DNA of 64,000 bases from Aquila chrysaetos chrysaetos (Eukaryota > Chordata > Aves > Accipitriformes > Accipitridae). The position numbers and the translations under genes are program-made. This document shows, piece by piece, positions 62,588 through 64,000 of this stretch; within the stretch, counting starts at the first letter, position 1, and each line of letters opens with the position of its first letter. The notes under the pieces are model-generated. The model worked only from the letters and a program-made list of their open reading frames with translations, made no database searches and was not told the DNA's origin. The stretch lies in assembly GCF_900496995.4 (NCBI RefSeq), contig NC_044005.1:20093363-20157362 (forward strand). Direction: 5' to 3'.

Positions 62588-63826
62588 ATGGGTGACATGG
62601 CACGTGGGAAAATATGGTATCTGGTGAACTTCTCACCTCCAATGGTTTGGAACTTTGCTCCCGAACAACTGCAGGACCCTGATAAAGTGATAGAATATTT
62701 GAAAGGAAAATGCTGTGGGTATTCCAAAGACACACAACTTACCACACTGTGCTGGGTCCTGCCCAGTATCTACCAAACACTGCTCGATATTATGGAGCAC
62801 CCTCAGAGAGAAGGGAGGGAAAATGGACCGAAAGGCACTGCAGCTACTCCAGCCCCAGTGATAAGCACTGTGGCTACTCCAATGCCGCCTACAGGCACTG
62901 CAGCTACTCCATAGCCCGTGACAGGCACTGCAGGTGAACCAAGAACCAGTCTGTGCCAGTATCAGTTGCCCCTATACAGAAGAAGAAATATACAAAAAAA
63001 ATCAGTTCACTTAGTAAGGGATGAAGATGAACCAGGGTCCTCATGAGAACAGGAGGAAAAGGCAGAACCAGAGGTAATCACCCGATCCCTGTCCCTGAGT
63101 GAGCTGTGGGATATGCGAAAAGATTTCAGCTGTTGTCCAGGTGAGCACATTGTCACCTGGCTGCTCCTATGCTAGGACAATGGGGCTAGTAGCCTGGAAT
63201 TAGAGGGTAGAGAAGCCAAGCACCCGGGATCACTTTCTAGGGAAGGGGGCATTGACAAGGCAATTGGAAAAGGGACACAAGCCCTCAGCCTCTGGAGGCG
63301 ACTTCTGTCAGGCGTGAAGGAAAGGTACCCCTTCAAGGAAGATGTTATATGTGAACCAGGCAAGTGGACCACCATGGAGAGAGGTATCCACTATCTGAGG
63401 GAATTAGCCATGCTAGGGATGATTTATTATGACCTGGACAACACAAAACTACTCAGAGATCCAGACAAAGTCCAATGCATGTGACCCATGTGGCGGAAGA
63501 TTGTACAGAGCACACCATCATTGTATGCCAACCCATTGGCAGTACTGAGCTGGAAAGATGAAGAGGCACTGACAGTGGATGAAATGGCTCGCCGTCTCTG
63601 GCAATACAAAGAAAATCTCTCTTCCTCCCTACAAGCCTGCATCTCGGCTGTGGAAAAACTGTCCGAAATGTCCAAAAAACTGATCAAACTGATCAAAAAG
63701 TCCTACTCCCCACCTGTATCTCAGCTATTAGGAGTGAGTGTTCCTCTGCTCAAGAGAGAGAAAATAGAGAGTACACACCATGGGGTACCCTGTGGTTTCA
63801 CCTGTGTGACTATGGAGAGGACATGA
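62588..63826 (+). pseudogene. gag: ERVL-type gag remnant, interrupted
   Basis: The first open segment (62588-62914) begins MGDMARGKIWYLVNFSPP and ends in a short alanine/threonine/proline-rich repeat. After stops and frame changes a second segment (63488-63826, same frame) carries the MARRLWQYKENLSSSLQACI region of avian ERVL gag. The segments are separated by stops, including those ending at 62914 and at 63484. Described only; no intact protein is encoded. Confidence 0.75.
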
Positions 63827-64000
63827 GGAAGTGGGATGGAAAACCTACCTGGACCCTAGATGCACGGGTACATGAGTTGTGAGGAAAAACAACCACAAAA
63901 GGGGATTCTTCCAGGAAAAATGCTGCTCCAGTTTCCAGCAGGCAATTCCCCAGGCAGAGTAGAAGGGCTGATCTTATGTCTGATCCTCTTGAAGGGACTT

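Larger units (their letters stand above)
61582..64000 (+). mobile_element. ERVL-type provirus, 5' part, truncated by window end
   Basis: The order is 5' LTR (61582-61973), primer-binding site (61982-61999), a leader of about 590 bases, and a gag-like region from 62588 to the window edge. Pol and the 3' LTR, if present, are outside. Interruptions in gag (stops at 62912 and 63482, and others between) show this copy is not coding-competent. Confidence 0.9.

Overview
The window is nuclear DNA from a bird, most likely a neoavian. It is AT-rich with a single CpG island, has spliced genes with long introns, carries CR1 LINEs (the standard avian retroposon) on both strands, and holds avian endogenous-retrovirus LTRs. 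Nothing prokaryotic is present: no operons, CRISPR arrays or plasmid features. Most short open frames are chance frames in introns.

Main gene: TDP1 (tyrosyl-DNA phosphodiesterase 1) fills about 5.36-45.1 kb on the minus strand. I can place 14 coding exons with consensus splice sites, which read in frame for 583 codons plus one base. They carry both HKD catalytic motifs. Only the last short coding exon (about 24 residues in human) is missing; it should lie left of base 1. A probable non-coding first exon ends at 44980 inside the CpG island (about 44.56-45.35 kb).

Neighbour: the island also faces right, toward the position of EFCAB11 (EF-hand calcium-binding domain protein 11), which is head-to-head with TDP1 in other vertebrates. 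Four EFCAB11-like exons can be placed at 46.4-55.2 kb on the plus strand. They carry an in-frame stop, a frameshift, two damaged splice donors and loss of calcium-ligand residues, so this copy looks like a unitary pseudogene. This is the most interesting gene-level observation.

Repeats: CR1 pieces lie at 3.6-4.3 kb (plus; ORF1/ORF2 junction), 6.5-7.2 kb (minus), 27.3-28.7 kb (minus), 38.3-38.9 kb (plus) and 50.7-51.5 kb (plus), with an ancient CR1-like relic near 12.6-12.9 kb. Inside TDP1 intron 14 a near-perfect tRNA-Leu(AAG) gene is followed within 12 bases by a short CR1 3' tail. That is either a real tRNA gene beside a CR1 stub or a tRNA/CR1 chimeric SINE-like unit. Two solo LTRs have exact target-site duplications: 8510-9087 (5-bp, ERVL type) and 56008-56453 (6-bp, ERVK type, with three 44-bp tandem units). 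An ERVL-type provirus starts at 61582 (LTR, primer-binding site, leader, broken gag) and runs off the right end.

The TDP1 and EFCAB11 identifications come from remembered vertebrate proteins, not from a search. I see no wholly new biological system here. The items most worth following are the EFCAB11 decay, the tRNA-CR1 unit and the repeated block in the ERVK LTR.
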